Part shown: positions 26,479-35,497 of the stretch, piece after piece | Layout: every line of letters begins with the position of its first letter | Numbering within the stretch: position 1 is the stretch's first letter | From: Phycisphaerae bacterium | GTDB taxonomy: Bacteria; Planctomycetota; Phycisphaerae; SM23-33 | Direction: 5' to 3' | Length of the DNA stretch: 64,000 nucleotides | Assembly: GCA_009783465.1 (NCBI GenBank) | Contig: WRDM01000001.1 | Coordinates: forward strand, 1-64,000 | Program-made: the position numbers and the translations under genes | Notes under the pieces: model-generated | The model's database searches: none | The model's input: only the letters and a program-made list of their open reading frames with translations | Told to the model about the DNA's origin: nothing

Positions 26479-26547
26479 AAATTCAAAATTCGAAGCACGA
26501 AATTCAATTGGTTTCGGATTTCGTGCTTCGGATTTTGAATTTTCGCC
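26476..26547. repeat. Short hairpin (CGAAGCACGAAAT family)
   Basis: Near-perfect stem GAAAATTCAAAATTCGAAGC with its complement, about 30 pairs, directly after the stop of the GspB-like gene. It may serve as terminator. Confidence 0.75.
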
Positions 26548-26584
26548 GCCGCTCCGCCGCCCATGCCGTCGCCTATAATCCCCC

Positions 26585-28738
26585 ATGTTCCGCGCGGACT
26601 GCGCACATTGTGGGTTGCCCGTTGGCGGCGGCGTGTCGCGCGGCGGCGACGTGTTTTGTTGTACCGGCTGTTTCCTCGCCAGCCGCATCGTGCGCGGGGC
26701 GGCTGCGGAGGGCGTGCTCACCGCGTCGGCATGGGGCGTGTTGCGGCTGGCGGTCGGCGCGCTGCTGTCGATGGCCGTCATGATGACTGCGCTGCTGCTG
26801 TACTCCGGCAGCGTCGAAGGGCACCTCGTCGACACCTTCCGATGGATCATGCTCGCCCAGGCGCTGCCCGCGTCGGCCCTGCTGGCCTACCCGTTCCTGC
26901 TCGGGGCGGGCGGCGAAATCCGCCGGGGACGGCTCAGTCTCGACGCCCTCATCGCCGCCGGGGCGCTGTCGGCCCTGGGCGTCAGCGTCATCGCGACCGT
27001 CCGAGGCGACGGCCACGTCTACTTCGACACCGCCACCATGCTCCTGACCGTCGTCACATTCGGCAAACTCATCGAAGCCGGCGCGAAGACCCGCGCGGGA
27101 CAATGGCTCGACTCCCTCGAACGGCTGCTGCCGCCCCGCGCGACGTGCCTGCGCGAAGGCCTGCCCGTCGACGTGCCGCGTGGCGAACTCCGGCCCGGCG
27201 ATCTCCTGCTCGTCAAACCGGGCGAACGATTCCCCGCCGACGGCGAAGTCCTCCAGGGCCGATCCGTCGTCGAGGAGGCCGCCTTCACCGGCGAATGGGC
27301 AGGCCGGGAGATCGGATCCGGAAGCGACGTGACGGCAGGCACCGTCAACGGCCTGGCCGCGGTGACCGTGCGGGTCCGCGCCGTTAACGACGACCTGCTG
27401 CTCCGCCGGATCGTCGAACGCGTGCGGCTGGCACAGCGAAGTCCCGGCCGACTCGAACGGCAGGCCCAGCGGGCGGCCTCGTGGATGACGCCCGGCGTGC
27501 TATTGATCGCCGTCGCTGCCGGCGCGGGCGGGCTGGCGGCGGGCGAATCGTCCCGCGCCGCATTGGCCGCCCTGGCCGTCCTCGTGGTCGCCTGCCCGTG
27601 CGCGATGGGCATCGCCGCTCCGCTGGCCACCGCCGTCGCCATCGCCCGAGCCGCCGACGCCGGCGCGCTCGTCCGCGGCGGCGACGTGCTCGAATCGCTC
27701 GGCCTGGTCCGACACGTCTTCTTCGATAAAACCGGCACGCTCACCGAAGGCCTGCCCACGCTCTCGGCCCCGGCGGATGAGGCCGTGCTGCAACTGGCCG
27801 CCGCGGTGGAGGCCGGCTGCGAACATCCGTTGGCGCGGGCCGTCGTGGCGGAGGCGAAGCGGCGGCGCCTGCCGCCCCTGCCGGCCAGGGACGTCGTGTT
27901 ACTGCCGGGCCTGGGCGTGCGAGGCGTCGTCACCGTCGACGGCCAGTCACGAAATGTTGTTCTCGGCAGCGCGTCGCTGCTGGCCGAAACAAGCCTGTCG
28001 ACGCCTTCCCGTGGCGCGGGCATCTTGCCCGCGCGTCCCGAGGGCGTCCCGCCCTCGGCAACGCCAGCCAATGAACAAGGCGTTCCGTTACGGCAAATCC
28101 AACGCGGGCGGGACGCCCACGTCACGGAAATGTTCGTCGCGTGCGACGGCGTCGTGCTGGGCTGGCTGGGGTTTCGCGACCCGCCGCGGCGCGACGCACA
28201 GGCCGTCGTCGCCGAACTGGAACGCATGGGCATCACCGTCAGCCTGCTCTCGGGCGACTCCACCGCCGCGACGGCCTCGCTGGCGAAACAACTGAACATC
28301 CACGCCGACAACGCCCACGCGGCCAAACGCCCCGACGAAAAAGCCGACCTCATCGCCCAAGCCGCCGCGACCGTCACCGCCGCCCGCGGCCGCGCCGCCG
28401 TCGCCATGGTCGGCGACGGCATCAACGACGCTCCCGCCCTCGCGCAGGCCGACGTCGGCATCGCACTGGCCCACGGAAGCGACCTCGCACAACACGCCGG
28501 CGGAGTCGTCCTGCTCAACGCCCAACTGGCCACCCTGCCCCGCCTCATCCGACTGGCCCGCCAGGCCCGACGCGTCATCCGACAAAACCTCGCCTGGGCC
28601 ATCGCCTACAACGCCGTCGCCCTCGCCGCCGCCGCGGCCGGCGCACTCCACCCCCTCCTGGCCGCCGCCATGATGGCCGCCTCCTGCGTGAGCGTCGTGG
28701 GGAATTCACTGCGAATACGCGGGGTTGGGATTTCGTAG
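26585..28738 (+). CDS. CcoI/FixI-type copper-transporting P1B ATPase with a REP insertion
   Basis: A 717-residue heavy-metal ATPase. The N-terminus has CAHCGLP and FCCTGCF, a cysteine-rich metal-binding segment, rather than the usual HMA domain. Transmembrane motif ACPCAMG has C337-P-C339, DKTGTLTEG carries the phosphorylated Asp381, CEHPLARA is the HP motif, and MVGDGINDAPALAQAD the hinge. CcoI types deliver copper to cytochrome oxidase. Residues about 476-514 are a REP insertion within the nucleotide-binding domain, read in frame. No ccoNOP genes are adjacent, so the role is inferred from the sequence alone. Confidence 0.9.
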   Translation: MFRADCAHCGLPVGGGVSRGGDVFCCTGCFLASRIVRGAAAEGVLTASAWGVLRLAVGALLSMAVMMTALLLYSGSVEGHLVDTFRWIMLAQALPASALLAYPFLLGAGGEIRRGRLSLDALIAAGALSALGVSVIATVRGDGHVYFDTATMLLTVVTFGKLIEAGAKTRAGQWLDSLERLLPPRATCLREGLPVDVPRGELRPGDLLLVKPGERFPADGEVLQGRSVVEEAAFTGEWAGREIGSGSDVTAGTVNGLAAVTVRVRAVNDDLLLRRIVERVRLAQRSPGRLERQAQRAASWMTPGVLLIAVAAGAGGLAAGESSRAALAALAVLVVACPCAMGIAAPLATAVAIARAADAGALVRGGDVLESLGLVRHVFFDKTGTLTEGLPTLSAPADEAVLQLAAAVEAGCEHPLARAVVAEAKRRRLPPLPARDVVLLPGLGVRGVVTVDGQSRNVVLGSASLLAETSLSTPSRGAGILPARPEGVPPSATPANEQGVPLRQIQRGRDAHVTEMFVACDGVVLGWLGFRDPPRRDAQAVVAELERMGITVSLLSGDSTAATASLAKQLNIHADNAHAAKRPDEKADLIAQAAATVTAARGRAAVAMVGDGINDAPALAQADVGIALAHGSDLAQHAGGVVLLNAQLATLPRLIRLARQARRVIRQNLAWAIAYNAVALAAAAAGALHPLLAAAMMAASCVSVVGNSLRIRGVGIS
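28009..28127. repeat. REP insertion inside the P-type ATPase gene
   Basis: Cores GCGGGCATCTTGCCCGC (about 28016-28032), GAGGGCGTCCCGCCCTC (about 28040-28056) and an inverted degenerate core at 28104-28118. It gives residues such as RGAGILPARPEGVPPS and RGRDAHVT. Confidence 0.85.
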
Positions 28739-28741
28739 CGC

Positions 28742-28898
28742 ACGGGTAAATACAAACCGTTTGTTCGAGGGGACATTTTCGTTAACTCGTTAACTGGTTA
28801 ACTCGTTGATTCGTCGGAAAATCCACGAATTAACGAGTTAACGAGTCAACCAGTTAACGGAAACGTCCCCTCGAACAAACGGTTTATATTTACCCGCA
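28742..28898. repeat. GTTAAC inverted repeat, family B copy 2
   Basis: The longest copy. The outer arms CGGGTAAATACAAACCGTTT and its near complement extend into GTTCGAGGGGACATTTTCGT and then tandem GTTAACTCG/GTTAACTGG. It lies between the convergent P-type ATPase and ackA genes and is a candidate bidirectional terminator. Confidence 0.85.
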
Positions 28899-28906
28899 GG
28901 TACGTT

Positions 28907-30106
28907 TTACAACGCCTTCACGATTGTTTCCGTGTCGCGGGCGATCATGAGTTCTTCGTTGGTGGGCACGACCCAGACGGGCAGGGCGCTGTCGGGCGTG
29001 GTAATCGGGCCGCACACGCCGCGGAGCGTCGCGTCGTTGCGCTGGACGTCCAGTTTCGCGCCCAGCCTTGAGAGGCCCTCGACCACCATGCCGCGGACGG
29101 GCGTGCTGTTTTCGCCGATGCCGCCGGTGAACACCACCGCGTCCAGCGACGGCAGAATCGTCGAATACGCGCCAATATACTTGACGATGCGATACACAAA
29201 ACACTCCACGGCCAGCCGCGCCTTTTCGTTGCCGCCCTCCACGGCCGTCAACAGGTCGCGCATGTCGTTGGAGAATTCGCTCAGCCCCAGCAGGCCGCTG
29301 GATTTGTTGAGCGCCTTGTCCACCTCGCCGGGCGGCAGCCCCACGCTGGTCATGTAGAACACGACGGCCGGGTCGATGTCCCCGCTGCGCGTGCCCATGA
29401 CAAGCCCCTCCAGCGGCGTCATGCCCATCGAATGATCGACGGCCTGTCCGTTGGCGATGGCGGTCATCGAACAGCCGTTGCCCAGGTGCGCCGTGATGAC
29501 GTTGAGCTGCTCCACCGGCTTGCCCAGCAGCGCCGCCGTCTGCACGCTGACATAGCGATGGCTGGTCCCGTGGAACCCGTACCGCCGCACGTGATGCCTG
29601 GTGTACCACTCCGCGGGCACGGCGTAACGATACGCCTTGGGAGGCAGCGTCGCCAGAAAAGCCGTGTCGAACACCGCCACGTTGGGCGTGCCCGGCATGA
29701 CGGTCATCGCCGCCTCGATGCCCATGAGATTGGGCGGATTGTGCAGCGGCCCGAGCACGAAATTCTCCCGGATGATGTCGATGACGCCCTGGTCGATGAG
29801 GCAGGTGCGGGACATCTGCTTGCCGCCATGCACGACGCGATGCCCGACGGCGTCGATTTCGTCCGTGCTTGCGAGCACGCCGATCCCTGGCTCGACCAAC
29901 AGCGCGAGAATGTACTTCATCCCCTCGGTGTGATTTCGGGCCACGATGGTCCGCGTGTGTTTCTGCCCGCCGACGGTGTGTGTGAGCAACGCTTCGTCGG
30001 ACCCCACGCGTTCGACGACGCCCTTGGCCCGCACGCTTTCGTCGGCCATGTCGAACAACTGATACTTGATCGAACTGCTGCCACAATTCACGACAAAAAT
30101 GTTCAT
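28907..30106 (-). CDS. ackA: Acetate kinase
   Basis: Interconverts acetate and acetyl phosphate with ATP. It is 399 residues, the family norm. Motifs are MNIFVVNCGSSSIKYQLF, HRVVHGGKQ, VFDTAFLATLPPKAY, RYGFHGTSHRYVS, TAHLGNGCSMTAI, and GIGENSTPVRG. The ATG at 30106 matches the family start; the longer frame runs into the repeat. No pta gene is adjacent. Confidence 0.96.
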   Translation of the reverse strand: MNIFVVNCGSSSIKYQLFDMADESVRAKGVVERVGSDEALLTHTVGGQKHTRTIVARNHTEGMKYILALLVEPGIGVLASTDEIDAVGHRVVHGGKQMSRTCLIDQGVIDIIRENFVLGPLHNPPNLMGIEAAMTVMPGTPNVAVFDTAFLATLPPKAYRYAVPAEWYTRHHVRRYGFHGTSHRYVSVQTAALLGKPVEQLNVITAHLGNGCSMTAIANGQAVDHSMGMTPLEGLVMGTRSGDIDPAVVFYMTSVGLPPGEVDKALNKSSGLLGLSEFSNDMRDLLTAVEGGNEKARLAVECFVYRIVKYIGAYSTILPSLDAVVFTGGIGENSTPVRGMVVEGLSRLGAKLDVQRNDATLRGVCGPITTPDSALPVWVVPTNEELMIARDTETIVKAL

Positions 30107-30282
30107 GTCACTCTCAACGCCGCACGGCGGGGGCCTGATGCGGCCATTAGGATAGTTCGCCGGCTCGGGGTCGCCTCGCCGACATGCCAGGAACTCCGCA
30201 GGGTCGCCGCGAAATTCAACGGGTTCTATTCCTACGCCCAAATCGACCGGCTGTCAAGTCTCTCGCTTCACGCCTCAGGGCA

Positions 30283-30486
30283 AACGCATGTGCATTTTTT
30301 GGTTTTCCGCGCGACCGTTGTGTTCCGGCGCCACTGGCCACAGGCCCTGCCAGTTTGCGTTGTAAAACGGTGTGAGCGACGGAACGCTTCGTTTGCCACA
30401 ACGATCTACAACGCAAACTGGCAGGGCCTGTGGCCAGTGGCGCCGGAACATGAATCCCGTGCGAAAAAGAGGAGTACACATGCGTT
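30283..30486. repeat. Long inverted repeat, family C copy 3
   Basis: The fullest family C copy: outer ends AACGCATGTG and CACATGCGTT, then TTCCGGCGCCACTGGCCACA and CAGGCCCTGCCAGTTTGCGT with complements. The loop carries GTGAGCGACGGAACGCTTCG. It fills the gap 30107-30491 apart from about 170 bases next to ackA in which I see nothing else. Confidence 0.85.
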
Positions 30487-30491
30487 GCCTC

Positions 30492-31268
30492 TCACTCCTC
30501 CACGCCCACCACATCGCGATCATTCCTCGCCGTAATCGCCGCGCCGGGCGGGACGATCAGAAAATCCTCGTCCCACTTGGCCCAGAAGAGTTTTTTGAGC
30601 AGGGTCATGTCGCCGGGCCGTTCTTCGAACCGCCAGTTGTGCTTGGCTGCCTCGGCGCGGGCCTGTTCTACGAACGTCGTCTCGTCGCACACGCCCATCG
30701 AGAGATACAAACAGTTGCTGTAATTGGCCCGCCAATCGCCAAGGCTTTCGAGAATGAAATCCGCGTTCTCCTTGCCGTATTGGGCGACCATTTCCTCGTA
30801 CGTGCCCGCCAGGCCGAGTTTGCCCATCACGCCGGTTTTTCCGTACGCCGGCTGCGCGTAGTCGCCCGTGCCGTAGAGGTTCCGCTCCGCCCAGCCGGTC
30901 GTGAGATAATACGTGCCCGGATGCTCGTCGAAGTACGCCTGGTACTTCGCGCGCGAGCCGAAGAACAACGTGATGCAATCGTGGGCGCGCGGCAGGATCA
31001 GCGGCAGTTGCCTCGCCCGCACGCCGGCAACGCCGTCGTTGCATCGCGCGTAGCCCAGCAAAATCGCTTCGTACTGCGAAGCGCCCACCGCGTCGATCGT
31101 CGCCTGAATCTTCGCGACCATGTCCGCCCGCTCGAGATCGTGAAGCCCCTTGCGGAGAAACTCCACGTCCACCTGATGCGGCGTGGAAGCGGCCAGGTGA
31201 CAGGCTTCGCGATAGACGATTTCGCACCCGATAAACTTAAATCGCCGTTGTGGGGAGGTTGTTTTCAT
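30492..31268 (-). CDS. DUF1638-like protein of unknown function
   Basis: A 258-residue soluble protein reading FKFIGCEIVYREACHLAAST near its start, then HQVDVEFLRKGLHDL, ILLGYARCNDG, and RAHDCITLFFGSR, which I associate with the DUF1638 family (often found near methyltransferases and corrinoid systems). Conserved Cys15, Cys86 and His residues could bind a metal or cofactor. It is 5 bases upstream of the hexuloisomerase gene in minus-strand order terms (that gene is read first), so they probably share a transcript. No function can be assigned. Confidence 0.65.
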   Translation of the reverse strand: MKTTSPQRRFKFIGCEIVYREACHLAASTPHQVDVEFLRKGLHDLERADMVAKIQATIDAVGASQYEAILLGYARCNDGVAGVRARQLPLILPRAHDCITLFFGSRAKYQAYFDEHPGTYYLTTGWAERNLYGTGDYAQPAYGKTGVMGKLGLAGTYEEMVAQYGKENADFILESLGDWRANYSNCLYLSMGVCDETTFVEQARAEAAKHNWRFEERPGDMTLLKKLFWAKWDEDFLIVPPGAAITARNDRDVVGVEE

Positions 31269-31273
31269 ACCAT

Positions 31274-31822
31274 TTATTCCAGATTCGCGTGCCGCTGCCA
31301 GAAAGCAGTCTGATCGAGTTTGAGGCGTTCGGAGAGGACGTTGAATACGGCGTCGAGGCAGAGGCTTGTTGCGTGTTCGAAGATGGCCGCCCGGAAGACG
31401 ATGTCGTCGTCGTCAGCCGGGACGAGAACGGTTTTGTCGCCGTCGTGCGCCATCGGGCTGGCGGCGTCGGAGGTGATGACGACGACCGCCGCGCCAAGCT
31501 GCCGGGCACGCTGGACGAAATAATCGCTGATGCCCGTCTTGCCCGTGCAACTGATGGCCACCAGCAGATCGCCAGGCCCGGTGGCGGGCGTGATCGTCTC
31601 GCCGGGAATGTAGGCCGTCAGCCCCGCGTGCATCAGCCGCATGCCGAAGCTTCGCGCGACCAGCCCGCTGCGTCCGGCGCCCCAGACAAACGTCCGCCGG
31701 GCCCGAGGCAGCCGATCCGCCAACTCCAGAAAATCCGCCCACTCCACCCGCCGCATCACGCCGGCAATGCGGTCAAGCAGTTGTTGACCCGCTAATTGAA
31801 CGGCATCTTTTTCCGTGGACAT
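31274..31822 (-). CDS. hxlB: 6-phospho-3-hexuloisomerase (SIS domain)
   Basis: Converts hexulose-6-phosphate to fructose-6-phosphate in the ribulose monophosphate pathway. A single SIS domain of 182 residues, with FVWGAGRSGLVARSFGMRLMH, then LVAISCTGKTG and VVVITSD, and the typical end AIFEHATSLCLDAVFNVLSE. GGGAG lies seven bases ahead of the ATG at 31822. Its partner hexulose-phosphate synthase is encoded just upstream in the same orientation, with a family B repeat between. Confidence 0.87.
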   Translation of the reverse strand: MSTEKDAVQLAGQQLLDRIAGVMRRVEWADFLELADRLPRARRTFVWGAGRSGLVARSFGMRLMHAGLTAYIPGETITPATGPGDLLVAISCTGKTGISDYFVQRARQLGAAVVVITSDAASPMAHDGDKTVLVPADDDDIVFRAAIFEHATSLCLDAVFNVLSERLKLDQTAFWQRHANLE

Positions 31823-31879
31823 CGTTTTACTCCCAAAAGCCACACAGGGCCTGCATAACTCAACGGCAAATGGTGCCGT

Positions 31880-31990
31880 CAGTTCGAGGGAATCTTTTCG
31901 TTAACTCGTTAATTCGTTAACCAGTTTGCCGAACTACGAGTCAACGAGTTAACTCATTAACGAGTCAACGAAAAGACGCCATCGTACAAA
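31880..31990. repeat. GTTAAC inverted repeat, family B copy 3
   Basis: Arms TTCGAGGGAATCTTTTCGTT and the imperfect complement near 31965-31985, with tandem GTTAACTCGTTAATTCG inside. It lies between hxlB and hxlA-rraA. Confidence 0.75.
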
Positions 31991-32037
31991 TCGCTCACTT
32001 TCACCCACACGCCTCGTAAGCCCTATGTGGCTTGTGG

Positions 32038-33324
32038 CTACTTCTTTTCCCATCGCGCCAGGTTCGCCACTTTCGCCAGCGTGCTGCCTGCCCGGATTTC
32101 GTCGCGGAGGCGGTTTTCCGATTCCAGGACGTCCAGCGCGCGGTTGACCATTTCCACCGCGCGGGCTTTGGGAAGCACCATCACGCCGTCGTCGTCGGCG
32201 ACGATCCAGTCGCCCGGCTCGATCCGCTGCCCGGCGATCACGATCGGCACGTTGATGTCGCCGGCGCCCATCGGGTCGCTGGCATGGCTGGTGACGTGGC
32301 GGGTCCAGACGGGGAAGCCCAGCCGACGGATGTCGGCCGTATCGCGGACCGCGCCGTGGCAGACCAGTCCCGCCAGGCCGTTGCCGACGGCGCTTTCGGT
32401 AGCCAATTCGCCCCACAGCGCCGGCGGCTGACCGCCCGCATCGACGACGATCACCTCGCCCTCGCGGGCGACGTCGATCGCCTGCACCGGCTTGGACCAG
32501 TCGCCCGGAAACGTCCGCACCGTGACGGCAGGCCCCGCGACGAGCTTGCCGGGAATCAGCGGCCAGAGGCCTTCCAGGCACGGCTGACGGTGCGAGCCGT
32601 CGGAGAGGTTGCTCGTGCGGACTTGGGAGATCAGGTCGCGGAGGTTGGCGGCGGTGGAGCGTTTGAACAGGGAGGTCGCGACGGCCTGCCCGCTGTCGAT
32701 CGCGCGGCGGATGGCCGCCGTCGCCAACCGCGGATCGACCGCCTTCGTCACCGCGCCGCCGACGATCACCACGTCGGCACCGGCTTCAACCGCCAAGGCG
32801 GCCGTCTCGGAGTTGATCCCGCCCGCGACGGCCAGCGTCAGTTCCGTCACGCGGCGGACCTGCTTTAGTAATTCCAGCGGATCCTCGCCCTGCATCTGTG
32901 CGTCGATGGCGCAATGCACGTCCACCCACGACACGCCCCACTCGGCCAGCCGACGCGAGAACGTCACCGGGTCGGCGACGCCCAGCAGATCGACGGCCAC
33001 CTGCACGCCGTAATGTTTGCCCGTCTCCACGCACTCGCGGATGGTGAACGGCGTGGCCGTCCCGCTGACGGTGACGATGGTCGCCCCCGCCTTGGCGGCG
33101 GCCTCGGTCTCGATCCGTCCGGCGTCCATCGTTTTCATGTCCGCGACGATGGGCGTGTCGGGAAACAGGTCCCGCAGCCGGCGGACGGCGTCGAGGCCCT
33201 CGCTTTTGATCAGCGGCGTGCCGGCCTCCAGCACGTCCGCCCCGCCCGCGACGGCAGCCTTCGCCACCGCCACCGCGCGGCCCAGCTCCAGAAAATCCAA
33301 CGCCACTTGAAGTTTCGTGCTCAT
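32038..33324 (-). CDS. hxlA: 3-hexulose-6-phosphate synthase fused to an RraA-like domain
   Basis: Residues 1-210 form an OMP-decarboxylase-like TIM barrel: LQVALDFLELGRAVAVAK, VADMKTMDAGRIETEAA, VDVHCAIDAQMQG, AVAGGINSETA and VIVGGAVTKA. This is the synthase joining formaldehyde to ribulose 5-phosphate. Residues about 225-428 are RraA/demethylmenaquinone-methyltransferase-like (GPAVTVRTFPGDW, GELATESAVGNGLAGLVCHG, VRDTADI). Such HPS-RraA fusions are known, mainly in archaea. With hxlB next to it the pair may fix or remove formaldehyde or make ribose phosphate. The RraA domain's role is uncertain. Confidence 0.9.
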   Translation of the reverse strand: MSTKLQVALDFLELGRAVAVAKAAVAGGADVLEAGTPLIKSEGLDAVRRLRDLFPDTPIVADMKTMDAGRIETEAAAKAGATIVTVSGTATPFTIRECVETGKHYGVQVAVDLLGVADPVTFSRRLAEWGVSWVDVHCAIDAQMQGEDPLELLKQVRRVTELTLAVAGGINSETAALAVEAGADVVIVGGAVTKAVDPRLATAAIRRAIDSGQAVATSLFKRSTAANLRDLISQVRTSNLSDGSHRQPCLEGLWPLIPGKLVAGPAVTVRTFPGDWSKPVQAIDVAREGEVIVVDAGGQPPALWGELATESAVGNGLAGLVCHGAVRDTADIRRLGFPVWTRHVTSHASDPMGAGDINVPIVIAGQRIEPGDWIVADDDGVMVLPKARAVEMVNRALDVLESENRLRDEIRAGSTLAKVANLARWEKK

Positions 33325-33395
33325 GCCCTCATGGTAACAAGCCAGGGCGGTTGCGACTACTGGCTATTGGATCAAAACCGCCGTACGATGGTGGC

Positions 33396-34367
33396 ATGTG
33401 CATGACGACGAACAAGCGTGGTATGTATGTCGGCCGGGTGGCGGAGAATCGCAAGGTGTGCGATGAGCACTATCGACTGCGGCTGGCGTTGGCGGAATTT
33501 CCCGTCGCGCGGGCGGGGCAGTTTGTGCAGATGCTGTGTCGTGGGCTTGGCGAGCCGGCGGGCGGCGCGGCGGGCCAGTGGGCCCCCGGCGAATGGCCGG
33601 CGCTGTCGCAGCCGGAACTGACGGACAAGGAGCCGCTGCTGCGTCGGCCGTTAAGTCTGGCGGGTTGCCGTCGCGTGGCGGACGGCGTGGAGCTGGAGAT
33701 CATCTACCGCACGGTGGGCGTGGGCACGAGTTGGCTGGGTGCGGTTGGGGCGGGCACGGAGGTGTCGGTGCTTGGGCCTCTGGGCAACGGGTTTTCTATC
33801 CCGTCCGCCGAGTCCGTTGGGCAGGCCGGTCGACGGGCGGCGTTGATCGGCGGCGGCGTGGGCATTCCGCCGATGTTGTTTTTGGCCAGGACACTTCGCG
33901 AGGCGGGGTGCGAGGTGGTCGCCTTCTGCGGAGCGCGGAGCGCCCGACTGATGCCGCTGCGCGTGGTCGCGGGCACGGCGCCGTCGCCGGCCGGCGAGCC
34001 GCTGCTGTGCCTCGAGGAGTTCGCGGAACTTGGCGTGAAAGCGGTCGTCGCCAGCGACGACGCGTCGGTCGGTGTGGGCGGGACGGTCACGGAAGCGTTT
34101 CGACATTACCTCAACGCCCACGTGCCCGCGCCGGACGAGCTGGCGGTCTACTCCTGCGGCCCGGAGCCGATGATGCGCGCGGCGGCGGAGATCTGCCTCG
34201 ATCGCGACTATGCGTGCCACCTCGCGCTGGAGCGTCACATGGCCTGCGGCATGGGCACCTGCCAGTCGTGCGTCGTAAAAATCCGCGACGACAACGAACG
34301 CGGCTGGAACTTCACCCTCTGCTGCACCGACGGCCCGGTCTTCGACGCGAGAGAGATTCTGTGGTAG
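33396..34367 (+). CDS. PyrK-like iron-sulfur flavoprotein (dihydroorotate dehydrogenase electron-transfer subunit)
   Basis: Residues up to 110 are an FAD-binding barrel with LLRRPLSLAGCR, then an NAD-binding part (AALIGGGVGIPPMLFLARTL), and a C-terminal cysteine cluster (CGMGTCQSCVVKI and LCCTDGPVF) for a 2Fe-2S centre. This order is that of PyrK, which passes electrons from dihydroorotate to NAD. An insert (GEPAGGAAGQWAPGEWPALS) precedes the flavin motif. No pyrD is adjacent, so another oxidoreductase partner is possible. Start is uncertain between 33396 and 33402. Confidence 0.85.
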   Translation: MCMTTNKRGMYVGRVAENRKVCDEHYRLRLALAEFPVARAGQFVQMLCRGLGEPAGGAAGQWAPGEWPALSQPELTDKEPLLRRPLSLAGCRRVADGVELEIIYRTVGVGTSWLGAVGAGTEVSVLGPLGNGFSIPSAESVGQAGRRAALIGGGVGIPPMLFLARTLREAGCEVVAFCGARSARLMPLRVVAGTAPSPAGEPLLCLEEFAELGVKAVVASDDASVGVGGTVTEAFRHYLNAHVPAPDELAVYSCGPEPMMRAAAEICLDRDYACHLALERHMACGMGTCQSCVVKIRDDNERGWNFTLCCTDGPVFDAREILW

Positions 34368-34432
34368 CGAAAACCGCCAAAAATTGTTAGCCGCTCCGCA
34401 AAAAGGCGATAAACTATTTGAGGAGTCGCATT

Positions 34433-35290
34433 ATGGTTTCATCGAGAACAGCCCGTGCCTTGTCACCATCCCCGCGCGGCGGGTTTACGCTGATTGAACT
34501 CCTCGTCGTCATCGCCATTATCTCGCTGCTGGTGTCGATCCTCATGCCGACGCTCAGGAAGGCGAAGGAACACGCGATCGTCGCCTCGTGCCAGGTCACC
34601 ATGCGCAGCAGCCTGCTGTTGGCACAAATCTACGCGGCGGATTTCAGCAGCTTCCCCGACGTCCGCGCCCATCCGAATTGGAACAACGCGACGATCACCA
34701 GCCACAGCCGGCTGCTGAGCGGCATGACAGCGTATTGGGCCGAGCAGGTGGATCCGAAAGGATTCGAAACCAATAACTCGCTCATGTGTCCAAGCCCGGA
34801 TCTCAAGCCGTCCATCAACAAACTGCCGCTGCGGTGGCGCCAGGGGTCGTGGATCGAAAACGCCGACCCGACCTGGAGCTGGGACGTCAGAAAACAGCCG
34901 TACTACAAGGCGGTCATGCCCGGCACGAACATTCCCAATGAAAACGACGAACCGTTCGGCATGCTCTCGCTCTGGTACAAGGGACTGAGCGATTTGTTTT
35001 ACAGCCGGACGGCGCTGTCGTTCACGCCCAACGGCGAGCAGCCACGACATGACATCATTCCGCCGCTGCCGCAACTGACGATTCCCATGCTCACCTGCCC
35101 GACGTGGCTGGGCGAAGGGCTAAGCGGATGGTGGGAAGAGAGCTCCGCGTACACGCCCCACGGCGGGTTCCAACTGGTGGGCTACGGCACGTTGTACTAC
35201 AAATTCAACGAAGGCCTGCCGCTGGAGAGAAACATCGGCTTCAGCGACGGGCACGTGACGTATTATCGCAAGCAGTCGAAGGAACGGTAG
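34433..35290 (+). CDS. Pseudopilin with prepilin-type signal (second copy)
   Basis: 285 residues. After a short basic leader (SPSPRG) comes GFTLIELLVVIAIISLLVSI, a class III signal and transmembrane helix. The body has CPSPD and ends in NIGFSDGHVTYY, the DGHV end common in planctomycete pseudopilins. GAGGAG is placed well before the ATG at 34433, which I prefer over the TTG five codons earlier. It is unlinked to other secretion genes. Confidence 0.85.
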   Translation: MVSSRTARALSPSPRGGFTLIELLVVIAIISLLVSILMPTLRKAKEHAIVASCQVTMRSSLLLAQIYAADFSSFPDVRAHPNWNNATITSHSRLLSGMTAYWAEQVDPKGFETNNSLMCPSPDLKPSINKLPLRWRQGSWIENADPTWSWDVRKQPYYKAVMPGTNIPNENDEPFGMLSLWYKGLSDLFYSRTALSFTPNGEQPRHDIIPPLPQLTIPMLTCPTWLGEGLSGWWEESSAYTPHGGFQLVGYGTLYYKFNEGLPLERNIGFSDGHVTYYRKQSKER

Positions 35291-35333
35291 GACGGCAGAA
35301 CACGGTTTTCGTCGCTCCATGGTGAAGCCGTCC

Positions 35334-35450
35334 CGCATGTTCGAAGGAACCTTTTCGTTAACTCGTTAACTGGTGAATTCGTTAACTCGCGGATTTGCTA
35401 ACGAATCAACGAGTTAACGAGTTCACGAAAAGGTTCCCTCGAACATGCGG
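35334..35450. repeat. GTTAAC inverted repeat, family B copy 4
   Basis: Outer arms CCGCATGTTCGAAGGAACCT and its near complement ending CGAACATGCGG, with GTTAACTCG repeats in between. It sits between convergent genes. Confidence 0.85.
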
Positions 35451-35497
35451 TTCGTGTTTGCCCACACGTCGCGAAGACTTGGCCTCCGGCTTCGGCC

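Noticed and set aside
32024-32042. TGTGGCTTGTGGCTA at the end of the hxlA-rraA gene as another family E element
   Set aside because: Only a single short arm with no inverted partner nearby. It may be a remnant but is too short to call.
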